Assembly (NCBI GenBank): GCA_020744225.1
Contig: JAGMWG010000023.1
Span: 186,001 to 250,000, forward strand
From: Paraphoma chrysanthemicola
Taxonomy: Eukaryota > Ascomycota > Dothideomycetes > Pleosporales > Phaeosphaeriaceae
DNA: 64,000 nt
Direction of reading: 5' to 3'
The position numbers and the translations under genes were made by a program. The notes below the pieces were generated by a model. The model was given only the letters and a program-made list of their open reading frames with translations. It did not search any database and was not told where the DNA came from. Below are positions 22,969-34,204 of the stretch, one piece after another (position 1 is the stretch's first letter; every line of letters begins with the position of its first letter).

Positions 22969-23603
22969 ATGCCGCCCAAAAAGGCCGTCGACGAGCACAC
23001 GCAGACGCAGCTGCTAAAGGAGAAACTGCAAGGCGCGAATGCGCGTGATCGCCGCAATGGCAGATCAAATGCCACGGGTGGCAGCGGCCTGAAAGAGGTC
23101 GACAATGCCTCGACCAACAGCGGCCAGACGACCAACGACTCGACCTCCAACGTGAGTGCCACCACAGTCGCGCTCCTCGGCGACGAGGCTGCGTCCACCA
23201 CACAATCACTGCCACGCAATTCTCTGACATCATGTCTGCACAGATCAAGTGGTCGTCCCAAGATGCATCCGTCCTCCAAGGCTACCGCAGAGCCTACCGC
23301 CTCGACACGCCGTCGACCTTCAAGAACCCGCTGAGCCACGTCGTCCTCAACCAGGGCATCGGTCGCTTCTCGCCCACCATGGCACGGCACAAGTCGAAAC
23401 GAAGGGTGCACAAGGACCAGCTCGCATTGGCCGTGCGCAAAAACTTCAACGCGCTGGGTGTCACCGAGTCAGACGTCATCGTCGACTGGCTGTACAAGAC
23501 GAAGAACCAGGGTGGGTGCCCCAGACTGAGGCCACGAGATACCGGGGCTAACTCGACTATAGATAAAGAGTTCAGGGTCCGATTCGCGCCGCAACGCAAG
23601 TGA
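22969..23603 (+). CDS. SAP30-like Sin3-binding protein
   Basis: Three exons (22969-23151, 23244-23511, 23563-23603), introns 92 and 51 nt, give 163 aa. The first 60 residues are polar and disordered. The rest is one domain running from I-K-W-S-S-Q-D through Y-R-R-A-Y-R-L-D-T-P, S-H-V-V-L-N-Q-G-I-G, K-D-Q-L-A-L-A-V-R-K-N-F and ending F-R-V-R-F-A-P. This matches the Sin3-binding domain of SAP30, a subunit of the Sin3/Rpd3 histone deacetylase complex that represses transcription in the nucleus. Fungal members of this size are common and lack the animal zinc finger. The family call rests on the domain pattern; the splice joins restore it without gaps. Confidence 0.8.
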
Positions 23604-24266
23604 CACCACTTCGTTGCGCATGACACACCTCCGCTGCATTACGGCGTTTCTCCTCGATACCCCATTTCTGGCACATGGCCAACATACTCTATACACTGTT
23701 TGCATACGCATTGGGAAGGCGCACGGTATTGATACGCAGGATCTGGTTTGGATCTCAGCATTTTGTTGTAGGAGCGGCTCATACTACGGGATACTGTGGG
23801 GTCTGCAAAGACTTCCACTTACATGATATGGCATAGCATGATCGATGTAGATGATAGATATGAATTTCATAATCACAGTACGGACTATCCAAGTGGTGAT
23901 GTTCTGGTGTCGCCAATGTGGTGTCCACGGTTTGAGCGTGGTGTGGTGGGTTCCTTCCGCACGTACTGCGTAGAATGACATGAGGGGAACTACAACACCA
24001 CACGCCAGCCAGTTCGCATATTGCATGCATGTATTCGAGACATGTATCGATATTGATAAACTTCAGGGACAACGCCCCAAGCTTCACGGCCTCATTCCGC
24101 GCGCGTCTCGAAGATGCGAGAAATGGCCGAGGTCCGCAAGCTCATTGGATGACGCACCTCTGTCAAAAAGTTTCCCGAGTCCGCAACATCATCGACGTTC
24201 ACCCGATGCAGACCGCCATCAAACGCCCACAGCGCCCACATTAATCAACTATCCACCCTCTTCACG
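23604..24266. other. Intergenic, nothing recognised
   Basis: Short ORFs only. The region lies between two plus-strand genes and should hold the terminator of the first and the promoter of Mdj1. Confidence 0.4.
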
Positions 24267-25922
24267 ATGAGCTTAGCAGGCCCGCTGCCGCTCAAGGCCG
24301 TAGCCCCTCTACGTGCCGTGTCCGTCTCACGACCGTTATGTCAGCGAAGACGAATGTCACAATGCACCGCATCGCAACCACGAAGACCAACAGTCAAGGC
24401 TCAAAGACAGCAGAGGAACCCACCAGCCTCAATAAGAGTAGGCCCCCTGTCATATTTTATGCTACAGGCATCATGCTAATTGCATCAGCACTTCCACGCA
24501 TCCTCTCGTACCTCCGCAATAGCCGACCCGTACAAAACCTTAGGTGTGGACAAGAACGCAAGCGCGGCCGACATCAAGAAAGCATACTATGGCTTAGCGA
24601 AGAAGTACCATCCTGATACCAACAAGGAAGCCACGGCGAAAGAGAAGTTTGCTGCAGCACAGTCCGCATACGAGGTCCTCTCCGACACCGAAAAGAAGAA
24701 GGCATTCGATTCATATGGTTCAGCGGCGTTTGACGGCAATGGCGGGTTCAACCCAGGTGCCGGAGCTGGCGGACCAGGCGGGAATCCATTCGCAGGAGGA
24801 GGTGGCTTCGGCGGCTTTGGAGGATTTGGCGGCGCACAAGGAGCAGGAGGGTTCCAAGGCGGTTTCCAGGACATCAACTTTGAGGACTTATTCGGCGCAT
24901 TTACTGGAGGCCGGAGAGGCAGATCTAGCGGCGGTCGACGCAACCCGTTCCAAGAAGAAATCCTCGTCGGTGACAACATCGAAGTCCAAACCAACATCTC
25001 CTTCCTCGACGCCGCCAAGGGCGTAAAGAAGGAAATCACAGTCACCCCACTCACCGAGTGCGGCACATGCAGCGGGTCTGGCCTCAAACAGGGCGCTAAA
25101 AGAGCAGAGTGCAAGAGTTGCGGCGGCACAGGTCAGCGCGTAACAAGCATGGGCGGTTTCCACATGAGCGCAACATGCTCCTCGTGCGGCGGCTCCGGCT
25201 TCGCCATCCCACGAGGCTCCAGCTGCAACACCTGTTCCGGCGACGGCGCCATCAAAGAGCGCAAAACAATCAGCATCGACATCCCCGGCGGTGTCGAAGA
25301 CGGCATGCGCCTGCGCGTCTCGGGCGAAGGCGACGCCCCGCTCACCGGCCACGCCATGTCCAGCGGCTCCATCCGCGGCCAAAAAGGCGACCTATACGTC
25401 CTGATCCGCGTCGCCTCGGATCCGAAATTCAAACGCAACGGCGCAGACATATTACACACGGCCACCCTCCCGCTCACCACCGCGGTTCTCGGCGGCGAAA
25501 TCAAAGTCCCGACCCTCGACGGCGAAGTCATGGTCAAAGTCCCGACCGGCAGCGGCACAGGCGACCGCGTCACGCTCTCGGGTATGGGCATGAAGATCTT
25601 ATCCAACAACTCTCGCCGCAACGCCAAGGGTGATTTGAAAGTCGAATTCAAAGTCAACATGCCGAAATACCTATCCGTCAACCAGCGCACGATTCTGGAA
25701 ATGCTCGCCGACGAAATGGGCGATAAATCTGCCAAGCGCGTGATTCATCCGGGGAAAGTCAAGGATGATGTCGAGGGCGATGTCAAGCGGAAAATGGGCG
25801 AGGCGCATGAGGGCGAGGGCTTTTTGAAGAGCGCGTGGCATAATTTGACAGGGCAGCATAAGGGCCTAGGCAAGGAGGGGGAAGAGGATGATGAGAAGAA
25901 GAAGGGGAGTGGATCCGGATGA
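24267..25922 (+). CDS. mdj1: Mitochondrial DnaJ co-chaperone Mdj1
   Basis: Two exons (24267-24437, 24489-25922) give 534 aa. The N-terminus is Arg/Ser/Ala-rich with a F-H-A-S-S-R-T presequence end, fitting mitochondrial import. The J domain follows at about residues 70-135 with H-P-D in K-K-Y-H-P-D-T-N. Next come a Gly/Phe-rich linker and a zinc-binding domain with four C-x-x-C-x-G-x-G repeats (C-G-T-C-S-G-S-G, C-K-S-C-G-G-T-G, C-S-S-C-G-G-S-G, C-N-T-C-S-G-D-G), then the C-terminal substrate domains. This is a type I Hsp40 that delivers clients to mitochondrial Hsp70 for folding and protein quality control. The C-terminal Lys/Glu/Gly tail is longer than in bacterial DnaJ, as usual in moulds. 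Confidence 0.93.
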
Positions 25923-26263
25923 AGGAAACAATGACGGGGACGCAGGATTGGCGTAAAGTGAGCATGACTGGATGGAGTGGTTGCTAGCATTTCTTGGGCG
26001 CACATTCAAGATTGGGGGGAATATGTGTGTTTTTATGTATAGATGTAACTCGCGTCCTGCCTCTCGACTCAGGCTTGTAAAACATATACCAGAGAAGTTC
26101 ATGTTAATGCCATATGTCTAACGTTCAAGGTATCTCATGCCTGCAATGAAGCCCATCTATCGCTCTTTACAAAACGCCAAATAGATCCCATCCCATCACT
26201 CTCATCATCATTCATCTACAATGTTCATATCAGTACTACTCCACCACCCCCATCCTAGTGTGA
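25923..26263. other. Short convergent intergenic region
   Basis: The 3' flanks of Mdj1 (plus) and the HD-domain gene (minus) meet here. No gene or repeat seen. Confidence 0.4.
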
Positions 26264-27152
26264 TTACTCGCTCTTCGGCTCAGTGTCCGCCCTCCACGTC
26301 GGCGTCTTGGCCAACGCCTTCCACATAGCCTTTCGTTCTCTAAACACCTCCTCCGCCCAGCCTCTGACCTCTTGACTCTGAATCTTCTGCGCAACCCACG
26401 TAAACTCGCCCAAGTCGGTATTACACTCGCTAGTCCTCTCGTACTCGACCATCTGCAACAGCAACTCAATCTTGTCAATGTCATGCACGAACAGACTCTC
26501 GCGCGTCACGCTATCCTCGTATTCCTGCCATATCGCTCTAACCTGCTTTCCGTTCAGTCCGCCATTGAATTTGCCGAGCAGGTTGGTGCAGATGTAATCC
26601 ATCGTCTCGGACTCGCGCCGCGACTTTTCTTCCTTGGATACAGGGTCCACGGGCGTGATGTCGCCGACGAGCGACTCGGCCATGTCGTGGATGAGCGCCA
26701 TGCGCGTGCATTTCGCGAGGTCGAGAGTCGATGTGAGAGACGAGGGGGCCATCATGGTTAGGATAGACATGCGGTACATGTGGTCGGATATGCTCTCGCA
26801 ATCATTTATGCCGAAGCGGCGCCAGCCGGCGCGTTTGGTGGTCTTGAGGCGCTCGAGCAGGTGGAAGAAGGGCACGGGGGAAGTGGTGGATTCGGCGTAG
26901 GTGGTGGAGATTTCGGAGAGGACTGTTTGGGAATTGTTAGTGGGGTGTTGTTGAGGTGTGTATGAGGAGAGGTGGTAGAGTGAAAGTGGGTAGTTGGCTA
27001 GGAGAAGTAGTCGCATACAGCTTATAAGCTGAGTGTCCTCATGACATACCACTCTCGACGGTCCATTTGCTTTCTGCGACTTGTTCCTGCTTGAGCTGCC
27101 CCGCGGTTGGCTCGGGGACGCCGTTGGTCTGAGTTGCTTCGTCGACGGCCAT
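26264..27152 (-). CDS. HD-domain 5'-deoxynucleotidase-like protein (HDDC2/YfbR type)
   Basis: Two exons (27152-27050, 26922-26264) with a 127-nt intron give 253 aa. The metal-binding HD signature is complete: an early His in S-D-H-M-Y-R-M, the His-Asp pair in A-L-I-H-D-M-A-E, and the later Asp in F-V-H-D-I-D-K-I-E. E-S-L-V-G-D-I-T-P-V follows the H-D pair as in the HDDC2/YfbR group. Yeast and human relatives dephosphorylate deoxyribonucleoside 5'-monophosphates in a metal-dependent way. Length and motif order match; substrate is inferred from the family. The gene stands head-to-head with HAUS6, with about 256 bp between start codons. Confidence 0.85.
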
Positions 27153-27408
27153 GATGATCACTGGCGATACTGCTATGCGAAGTTCTGGGAGGGGGAAGAC
27201 TGCAAGAGGTAGTGTTGTTGTTCCCACGCGCGATATGAGTGTTTGTTGTGGGGAGAAAGTCGGCTTTGACCAGGGCAATCACACCGCGGAAGTCCGACTT
27301 GGCAAGCACGACAAACACACCGCAACTACACCGTCACCCACCCCAGTCAGGGACAAAGGCTGCTGTAACACCACGAGTAGCGCCCATGCATGCACCCACG
27401 ATAATAGC

Positions 27409-29872
27409 ATGTCCCGGTCAACCTCGCAGGCTTCCACAGCCACCACAACTGCTGGCAATGGCTTGTCACGCAGTCTGTCGGTCAAAACAAACACCAAAGC
27501 GCAACCGCTGAACCCGCTCCCTGCGTCAGATGTAAAGCTGTTTGTGACAAATTTGCGACTTCTAGACCTAGATCTGAGGGAAGACTGGCCTGACATCTCG
27601 GTGCAAACATTCTCGGCCAAGAATGCGGACCAGAAGCAGAGGATTGGTGGCACGGAGTGGGCGCTCTTTCGGCTCTTCGAGATTTGGGACCCAAACGAAA
27701 CCGCACAGGTACTACGAGACAGGACCGTCATCGAATTGTGAAGCTAATCACGCATAGAAACTTCAACCATTCTTTCCGCCTCTCGAACCACTCCAATCAC
27801 TGAATCTACGTGCTGCGCTGTACCGATGTCTGAACGAGCTCAAGAAGAATGGACAACTGGGTCGAGAGACAGTCCTCAGAAAAACTATGCTGGATGAGTG
27901 CAAAGGCGAGAAGTTCTACGAGATACTGGCCGTCTTCTCGAACTCGGTGCTCAAGAAAGTGGTCGCAGCACGCGAGCGCAACGCAAGGGATGCGGCAATT
28001 GCACGAAAGTTGGCTTTGGCGCCTACGCTTTCTGCGGACCAGCAGAGGTCTCTTCTTCCGCTGGCAATTGCACACAAGACAGCTCTTCAGAATGTCTTGA
28101 AGCGGAAAGAGGAGAAGAGGAGGCAGTATAAGGAGTTCGAAAGACTGCTAGAAGCGAAAGCGGACGACATCGACCGACGCATTCGTAAGACGCTGGATAC
28201 GCCACGTGCGAGGAGATCAGCGGTGCCACAGAAAGAGTCGGATGCTGTTAAGAAGCAGCTGAAGGACAACTGGATTGGCGATCCAAAATGGCTCGACGTT
28301 ATGCTTCATGGAGATAATATACAGACTGGCGATGCATTCCTTGGGAGTCGGTTCGACAAAGTCTGGCGTATGGTGGAAGCGGGTCGGAAGCTGGAAGACG
28401 TTGTGCCCGAGGCTGGGTTGCTCGAGAACCTGCAGTCTAGGGTGCAGGAGCAGCAAGAGAGGCTGCAACAGTGGAGGACCTTCCATCAGAGACTGCAAAA
28501 GGAAAAATCAGCCTCAATTCCAGCAACGAACGAGGTGCCACTTACGGTCAAAGAGTACAAGTTTTACGACCACCTACAATATCAGCTTTCAACGTCGAAA
28601 CGCAAAGAGCCGGCTGCTAAGAATGTTCAGCACTCAGCTCTGCGACTCGAATATCAAGACCTTCTGGCAGAAATGGACTCGGAACTATTACGCGTCTCAA
28701 CTACCAAACCGCAAAGAGCGGCTGTCTTGCAGACTCGGCGACGCAGATCATCCGCCAGTGCGCGCTCGCCAGCGAGAAGCAGGAAGAACACGCGGTCGGA
28801 GTCGATCCCCAAAGTACCAGTCAGTCCTGTTCGAACCACGCGGCCAGCTCAAACGATGAGGAACCCATCGTGGGAGAAGGCTCCCGTCCTCCTGCCGTCA
28901 AGACGTGTCCCGACTATGGCGACGCCGACTGACTCAGATGTCACACTTGTCGGTCTTCCCTCAACGATGCGTACAGTAGCACAGGTCTCGCCTCCAATCA
29001 CACAGATTGAGAGCAATCAGCAACCTGAAAATGAGTATGATGCTACCCCGCTGACGTCCAACTCGCCTGAGGAGGTCTCATCATCACCACCTGTGCATGT
29101 CGATGGCCCTAGCCAGCAAACTCGCTACTCGTCTCCTCCCGAGACTTCTTCTACATATCCATCGGAACCGCCGATACCAGTGCAGGAGATGGCGGAGCTC
29201 AATGAAGAGGACGCCCTAGCAGAGCAAATCATCGTCTCTATTGGCAATGCCACGCCATCGCCAGTCAAGAAACCGCAACCACGGATGTCCATGTCGCTCA
29301 TGGAACGCACACGCATGTCCATGGCACGCACTACCTCGTTCGAGCCTGTGCTTGAATCGCCACTACCAGAGCCTAGCCCTCAACTTCCCGAGCCACCTAC
29401 CATTGAGGAAGAGCCAGATCGGGGTGCAACTCTGTTGGAGCGCACTCGTCTTAGCATGATGGCCATGCAATCCAAGCCCCGCATGTCCATGGCAGCCTGC
29501 GAAAAGAAAGAGAAGCGCAAATCTCGCCAATCACTCTTCCCGGTCAATCAATTCGATACTCCACGGACGCGCAAATCGTTCGAGCTCATCGAAGAGTCCA
29601 TCAGTAAAGACCCCGAGCGCACACCCAAAGAAGCATTGTTCAGCGATGAAATTGACTATGATCGCGTCTTCAAGAGTCGTCCTAGGATCGCGACGAGTCC
29701 GATATTTAGTCCAGAGCAGATTGGAAATGAGGAGGAGTATGGAAGTGATGAGGATGTTGATGGGGTGACGGGGATTGATCTGGGTGATGTGGATCAAGAT
29801 GAGGATGAGGATGGGTTCACAAAGTCGTGGGCGGATAGTCCTAGTCGCAGGGGTGGCAAGATACGAGTGTGA
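27409..29872 (+). CDS. Augmin complex subunit 6 (HAUS6-like)
   Basis: Two exons (27409-27708, 27758-29872) with a 49-nt intron give 804 aa. The N-terminal 250 residues match the HAUS6 N-terminal domain: V-K-L-F-V-T-N-L-R-L-L-D-L-D, F-E-I-W-D-P-N-E-T, then F-F-P-P-L-E-P-L-Q-S-L-N-L-R. A helical region follows. The C-terminal half is disordered, Ser/Pro-rich, with repeated basic motifs (M-E-R-T-R-M-S-M, L-E-R-T-R-L-S-M, K-P-R-M-S-M). Augmin recruits gamma-tubulin to existing microtubules so that spindle microtubules branch. The repeats look like kinase or microtubule-binding sites, but that is inference. Start choice: the first ATG after the shared promoter; upstream in-frame sequence overlaps the opposite gene. 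Confidence 0.82.
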
Positions 29873-30059
29873 AGATAATCTATTCTCTTCCTCACTTACA
29901 GCAGAGTCTATCTGGTCCTTCAGCGGAAGCATAGCACGCCAACATACCAAATTTCTGAGGTCAAGCTCTTGTTCTTCCGACTTTTCTTACGTCCTCAACT
30001 ATCTCTCAATGGATCATCAAGTCCTCAGACCTCCCTTTGCGCAAGTATCAATCATACCG

Positions 30060-31028
30060 TCATTTCTTTCCCCACGCGCTCTCCGTCTCCAACCACGTTC
30101 CAAAATCCTTCAAGCCCACATTCTCCCTCCTCAACTTCTGTACATCGACGCCAAACCCCGTATCCCGGAACCACTTAAACATAACCCCCAGCTCAGCCGA
30201 CATCCAATTCAGCGCCCTCGCAACAAGCATGTACGTCATAGGCAACTTCTCGCCAGTCTTGTCTTCGAAAATACGAGTCATTTGGTCGAAAGTCAATTCA
30301 TCGCCCGCGAGCCCAATGCTCTTATTCTTATACTCTTCCTCGTTGGCGTGAATGAACGCCCGCGCAGCGAAAAGACCTACATCGCTCGTAGCAATGACTT
30401 GTAATTTCTTCGCCTGACCAAGACGCAAAAGCCAACTTGTAGTAAACACTCTACCGAAGAAGTTCGGCGTGAGATTATCCATGAATGCAACGGGTCGTAA
30501 GATCGTCCATGACATGTTCGTCCCCGCAGCCGCGGTCGTGGTTTGGAGGTGCTGCTCGATGTTGAATTTTGTGATGAAGTGCGGGACGGGTGTTGGGTCG
30601 ATGTCAGAGTTCACACCGCGGTCGGCGGATGTGTATATGAAGTGTGATATCCCGTTTTTGAGAGCTGCGTTGATGAGGTTCTTGCCTTCTGCTTCTTCGG
30701 CTTTGCTAACGGCCTTAAGATGTGTGAGTACGAGGATCATACTTGGAGATGAGGGGTGGCTTACTTGAACGCTGAAAACGCCCCATAGAGGCGCACTCGC
30801 GGCTTCTTTTGCTTTGGCGAAGATGTCGTCGATGGCGTTGAAGTCGCCGGTTATGAGTTTGATGTTGGGTGATTTCTGGAGTAGCTTCTGGGCAGATGCT
30901 GATTGTGCGTTGCGTGTTAGGGCGAGGATTTCGAATGGTGCGTTGGCTTTGAGGAGAGCGGTGATGGTTGAGCTGCCTTGTTTACCGGTTGCGCCTGTTA
31001 TGAGGAGGGATCGGGTTGCCATTGTCAT
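30060..31028 (-). CDS. NmrA-like NAD(P)-binding protein
   Basis: The N-terminal Rossmann motif is T-G-A-T-G-K-Q-G, directly after a short beta strand, as in NmrA-like proteins. A 51-nt segment, 30764-30714, has GTAAGC..AAG ends and would code 17 poorly conserved residues. I treat it as an intron, giving exons 31028-30765 and 30713-30060 and a 305-aa protein (S-V-Q-A-V-S-K-A-E-E-A at the join). If retained, the protein has 322 aa with no frame change. The later part (F-I-Y-T-S-A-D-R-G, F-M-D-N-L, D-V-G-L-F-A-A-R-A-F) matches the family. These proteins sense NADP or act as reductases; the fungal roles are diverse. A paralogue lies at the left edge of the window. Confidence 0.88.
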   Translation of the reverse strand: MTMATRSLLITGATGKQGSSTITALLKANAPFEILALTRNAQSASAQKLLQKSPNIKLITGDFNAIDDIFAKAKEAASAPLWGVFSVQVSHPSSPSMILVLTHLKAVSKAEEAEGKNLINAALKNGISHFIYTSADRGVNSDIDPTPVPHFITKFNIEQHLQTTTAAAGTNMSWTILRPVAFMDNLTPNFFGRVFTTSWLLRLGQAKKLQVIATSDVGLFAARAFIHANEEEYKNKSIGLAGDELTFDQMTRIFEDKTGEKLPMTYMLVARALNWMSAELGVMFKWFRDTGFGVDVQKLRRENVGLKDFGTWLETESAWGKK

Positions 31029-32829
31029 GAATCTGGATGGGTGGAATCTTGGAGGATGTGAAATCAGGAGATGAGTTTGGTGAAACAGTGTGCTCGGTTT
31101 GTGGATTCATTGTGCTGTTGTTGACGTGGTATATATACATTTCGGCTGGAATCTTTCTCTAATATGGTCGGTTTTGTGATGAGAGTTGAGTCGGCGTGGT
31201 GTTGCTCCGCTCGTTTGGTGTTAGCGCCTTCGGCCTTTCTGAAGAGCGAGTACGGGTGGCGGATTAGCGAGCTCGAAGGCCGACGTGACGAGACACTTTG
31301 TCGTCAGTGAGGACCGGTACAACTTCCGTCCTTCATCCTTTGATTTTACAGCATCTCTACTGGTCAAGGGCAGTTAAGAAGCACTCCAGGTTTGAATCTG
31401 AATGCAGACTGGGAAGTTGACGTCATCTTCTGGCATTCCAAAGTTGGCGGCGCAACATGCTGTGAATGTGAATATCGAAAACCATTTCGCAAATACATGA
31501 AGCGGCGGGTGCAGTTGGAGCAGGACGATGGTATTGCTGGGACAGCGGGGTCATTGAGGAAGAGCTCTACAATGACCGTCTTGGGAAAACACCATGGTGG
31601 CAGATGTGGGGATGCAACATACGAAAAACAAAGGATTCACGAGTCTGAATCTCCAGTTTCTAGTCTGCTATAATGACCGAGAATACCATTGCGCACATCC
31701 ATGGCGCCGTTCTTCTAACCGCCATGCTCTTAAATACTATGCTCCTAGACACCATGCTCTTAACTAACATGCTCTTTATTATCTATTACTATACTCTAAG
31801 GCCACCCATAAGGGCTACTTAGGCTCGCAGAAGATGCACTTTTTCTTCTACAGATGCTGTTAGCAGAGTCTGAAGTTTGGGGTCTGTGGATACGTACGAA
31901 AGCACGGGTGCCTCTGGGATCGAAGACGAGGGAGCGACAAACAACCCTGGTCGTCAGATACCTGCCCTCTGGCGAAGCGTTCTTCTTATCCTTCTTCTTA
32001 TCCTATTAGCGCGGAGGTAGAAGGCGAGCTCCTCCAGCTCGGGCTCTGGGAGAAGGGCGAAAGCGACGTTACCCCAAGCACCTCCAGCCAAGAGAGTACA
32101 TTCTTTGAAGACCGCGCGGCGCAGGTTTTGGCGCTTATCGAGGCCCACTAGTTCTTCTTGCGTGGACGACGCCCTTGAGACAGACCGACTTCAGGATGGG
32201 CCAGTGACGGCTAAGGCCGAGCGTGTAGAACGGCGAGACCGACTCGGCATTGTCCAGCGGATGGCCATAGGCCTCGTGCGGGTGGACCAGGTCTCATAGA
32301 TCTCGAAAGAAAGTGCTCGATGCTCTGGGCATAGCGAAGGATGTTGCAGAGACCCTTGCAGCAATCAACCAGGATCCTCTTCTTCTCTGGGGTCGCGACC
32401 ACGTTGCCATCTAGTTGTATAGGCTGGATACTGTCGCATAAACATGAGTTCATGTAGGGGAGATCAGGCGCCGACCCGCAATCGGCGGGTGAGGAGTAGG
32501 GATACATTGATGCTATTCTGGTGATGGATGATCGGTCGTGTTGGAGATCAGCCCTACCTACTCAAGTATATCCCCTGCCAAGCTGCCCATCACGTGCCTC
32601 CATACTACACCACAATACCTTCAGGTACTTTTAAAGAGAAATTGTTATAATCGCTTGGAAGCTGTCAGTTGTTTATCTGTGTCATGCTACGCTTCTAAAG
32701 ACATGTGAAGGCCTCTAGGAACTGCTAAGTGATAACACCTGGCCGAATAGCAAAAGCGAGCGGCCATGGAATAGGTCTCGCTCCTAGAGGGCTTGAGCCA
32801 TTGGAACATTCTCGCACTCGGTGTCTGCA
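31029..32829. other. Gene-poor region, decayed sequence
   Basis: No intact gene. A/T-rich patches occur around 31700-31830, together with the short tandem repeat annotated separately. Overlapping fragments of open frame, such as 31954-32148 (minus), contain no complete domain. It looks like eroded sequence, possibly transposon- or gene-derived, but nothing identifies the source. Confidence 0.4.
31719..31780. repeat. Four imperfect ~16-bp tandem repeats
   Basis: Consecutive units of the form xxCATGCTCTTAAxTA or ACTATGCTCCTAGAC follow one another four times with a few substitutions, in an A/T-rich context. Too short and isolated to call a transposon end. Confidence 0.5.
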
Positions 32830-33183
32830 ATGACAAATACATGGAAAAAATATATGTGTCGCCGCGGACGCAACTGTGGTGCAGACCATCGTCCGTTGCA
32901 TCCCAGAGAAATTCGCTGCTTCTGCTACACCAACACAGAGGAGCTTACCTACAACTACTTCGAGTGCTACGTCATCAAGAATGAAATTCCCTGGCCCGCC
33001 ACCGACGTTTAGAGTGAGTCCCGCTTGCCAACAGCATATGATGATGAGCCCATCAAATACCCCCTTCCCGGAGACAAACTGGATGTGGGCTTCAAGTTGT
33101 CCAAGGAGCAGTGGAAGACGGCGGAGGCACACTACAACCGCTACCGCATCGCCAACGACTTGCAAGACTCGATGCCACTCTAA
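32830..33183 (+). pseudogene. ORF with in-frame TAG, unknown family
   Basis: An ATG at 32830 opens a frame that reads 60 codons to a TAG at 33010-33012. The same frame then continues for 56 more sense codons to the TAA at 33181-33183. Both halves look coding: the first has C-R-R-G-R-N-C-G and E-L-T-Y-N-Y-F-E-C-Y, the second Y-P-L-P-G-D-K-L-D-V-G-F and K-E-Q-W-K-T-A-E-A-H-Y-N-R-Y. No intron of sensible length removes the stop. A C-to-T change (CAG to TAG), as produced by repeat-induced point mutation, would explain it. It could instead be two small genes or a chance run. Family not recognised. Confidence 0.4.
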
Positions 33184-33714
33184 CAACCTCGCGCATGGAG
33201 GCACATGAACTAGTTCTTGCTCCCAGAGGGCTTGATGCCTATGGCATCATAGCGAAGGTTGAGTAGGAGTTCTTCATTAGCAGTATCTCCCAGACGGGCT
33301 CGGGACTTGAGAAGCAAATCCAGAGACTTCCCAAGTGCATCATGGCTAGTATCTTAACATTCAATGCAGACTAGTCATTCACAATACATCTGCTTCTATG
33401 GTATACTATTCTTCTTCCTCGCGCACACTGCTCCTTTCCCGCCATCCCATCCAGCATTTTCTTTTACTCATCAAAGTCACGCTCACACCCCGGGACTAGT
33501 ATTTGCTCGCTCGGGGTAACTTCCCAACGAATTACTGGCGTTCATTGGACCGTGGTGTTGTGACCATCTGAGGTAACTGCATCTATTGAATGGGCCGCCG
33601 ACAAACAGCTTCGTGCTAGGAGGCATTAAAGTCCGCCACCATTCGTGGGAACAATCCCATGTCTAGTTTGAACTATATATAGGGAACTATATATAGGTCA
33701 CCGTGCACATCATA
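33184..33714. other. Intergenic with a small minus-strand coding-like fragment
   Basis: On the minus strand 33354-33210 a frame with no ATG is open for about 47 codons and ends G-I-K-P-S-G-S-K-N before a stop. The same short phrase is found degraded near 32775-32804. Just before 33715 two direct copies of AACTATATATAGG sit side by side (about 33670-33696) and could act as a double TATA box. Confidence 0.35.
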
Positions 33715-33996
33715 ATGCTTTTCATGGACATTGAAGACCGCTTTCACAAGGCCCGCCATCCGCTGTTGGTGGAGGCGTATGAGAAACCTCAACCCAACTT
33801 GAGGCGCCAAAAGAGAGTTGCGTTGATCGCTAGTGCTATGGCGGAGGAAGACGAACAAGCTACGAAGCTGTTCGCTGAGAGCTTTGGGAGGCAGAAGATA
33901 GGTGTCCTATCGTGTAACTACTGGGATGACCTAAGGGAGGAAGAGTCTGGGCTGAAGCTGAAGGGCGATGATGACGAAATCCCGATGGACCAGTAG
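33715..33996 (+). CDS. Small orphan protein
   Basis: A single-exon ORF of 93 aa. It is hydrophilic and highly charged: a basic middle (N-L-R-R-Q-K-R-V), an acidic segment (M-A-E-E-D-E-Q) and an acidic end (K-G-D-D-D-E-I-P-M-D-Q). A duplicated TATA-like element lies 20-45 bp upstream of the ATG. No signal peptide, membrane segment or known domain is seen. A second in-frame ATG at 33724 could be the true start. The neighbourhood is gene-poor and partly decayed, so this could be a remnant rather than a working gene. Confidence 0.35.
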   Translation: MLFMDIEDRFHKARHPLLVEAYEKPQPNLRRQKRVALIASAMAEEDEQATKLFAESFGRQKIGVLSCNYWDDLREEESGLKLKGDDDEIPMDQ

Positions 33997-34204
33997 TCAG
34001 TCATGTGAAGTAGCGCATCTAATTGCATGATTTCCCAGTCAACAGCATCGCTCTGCCTAAATCCACAAGTAAGATTAACTGCTAATGAAGTTATGTTCAT
34101 GGCTATCCACGGCCTGAAATCACTCGACGTAACAGCAGACAGGAACATACAACAGCGGGTATTCCCTAATAATGCATGTTGTCTATGACCTTCCCCCATT
34201 CCTC

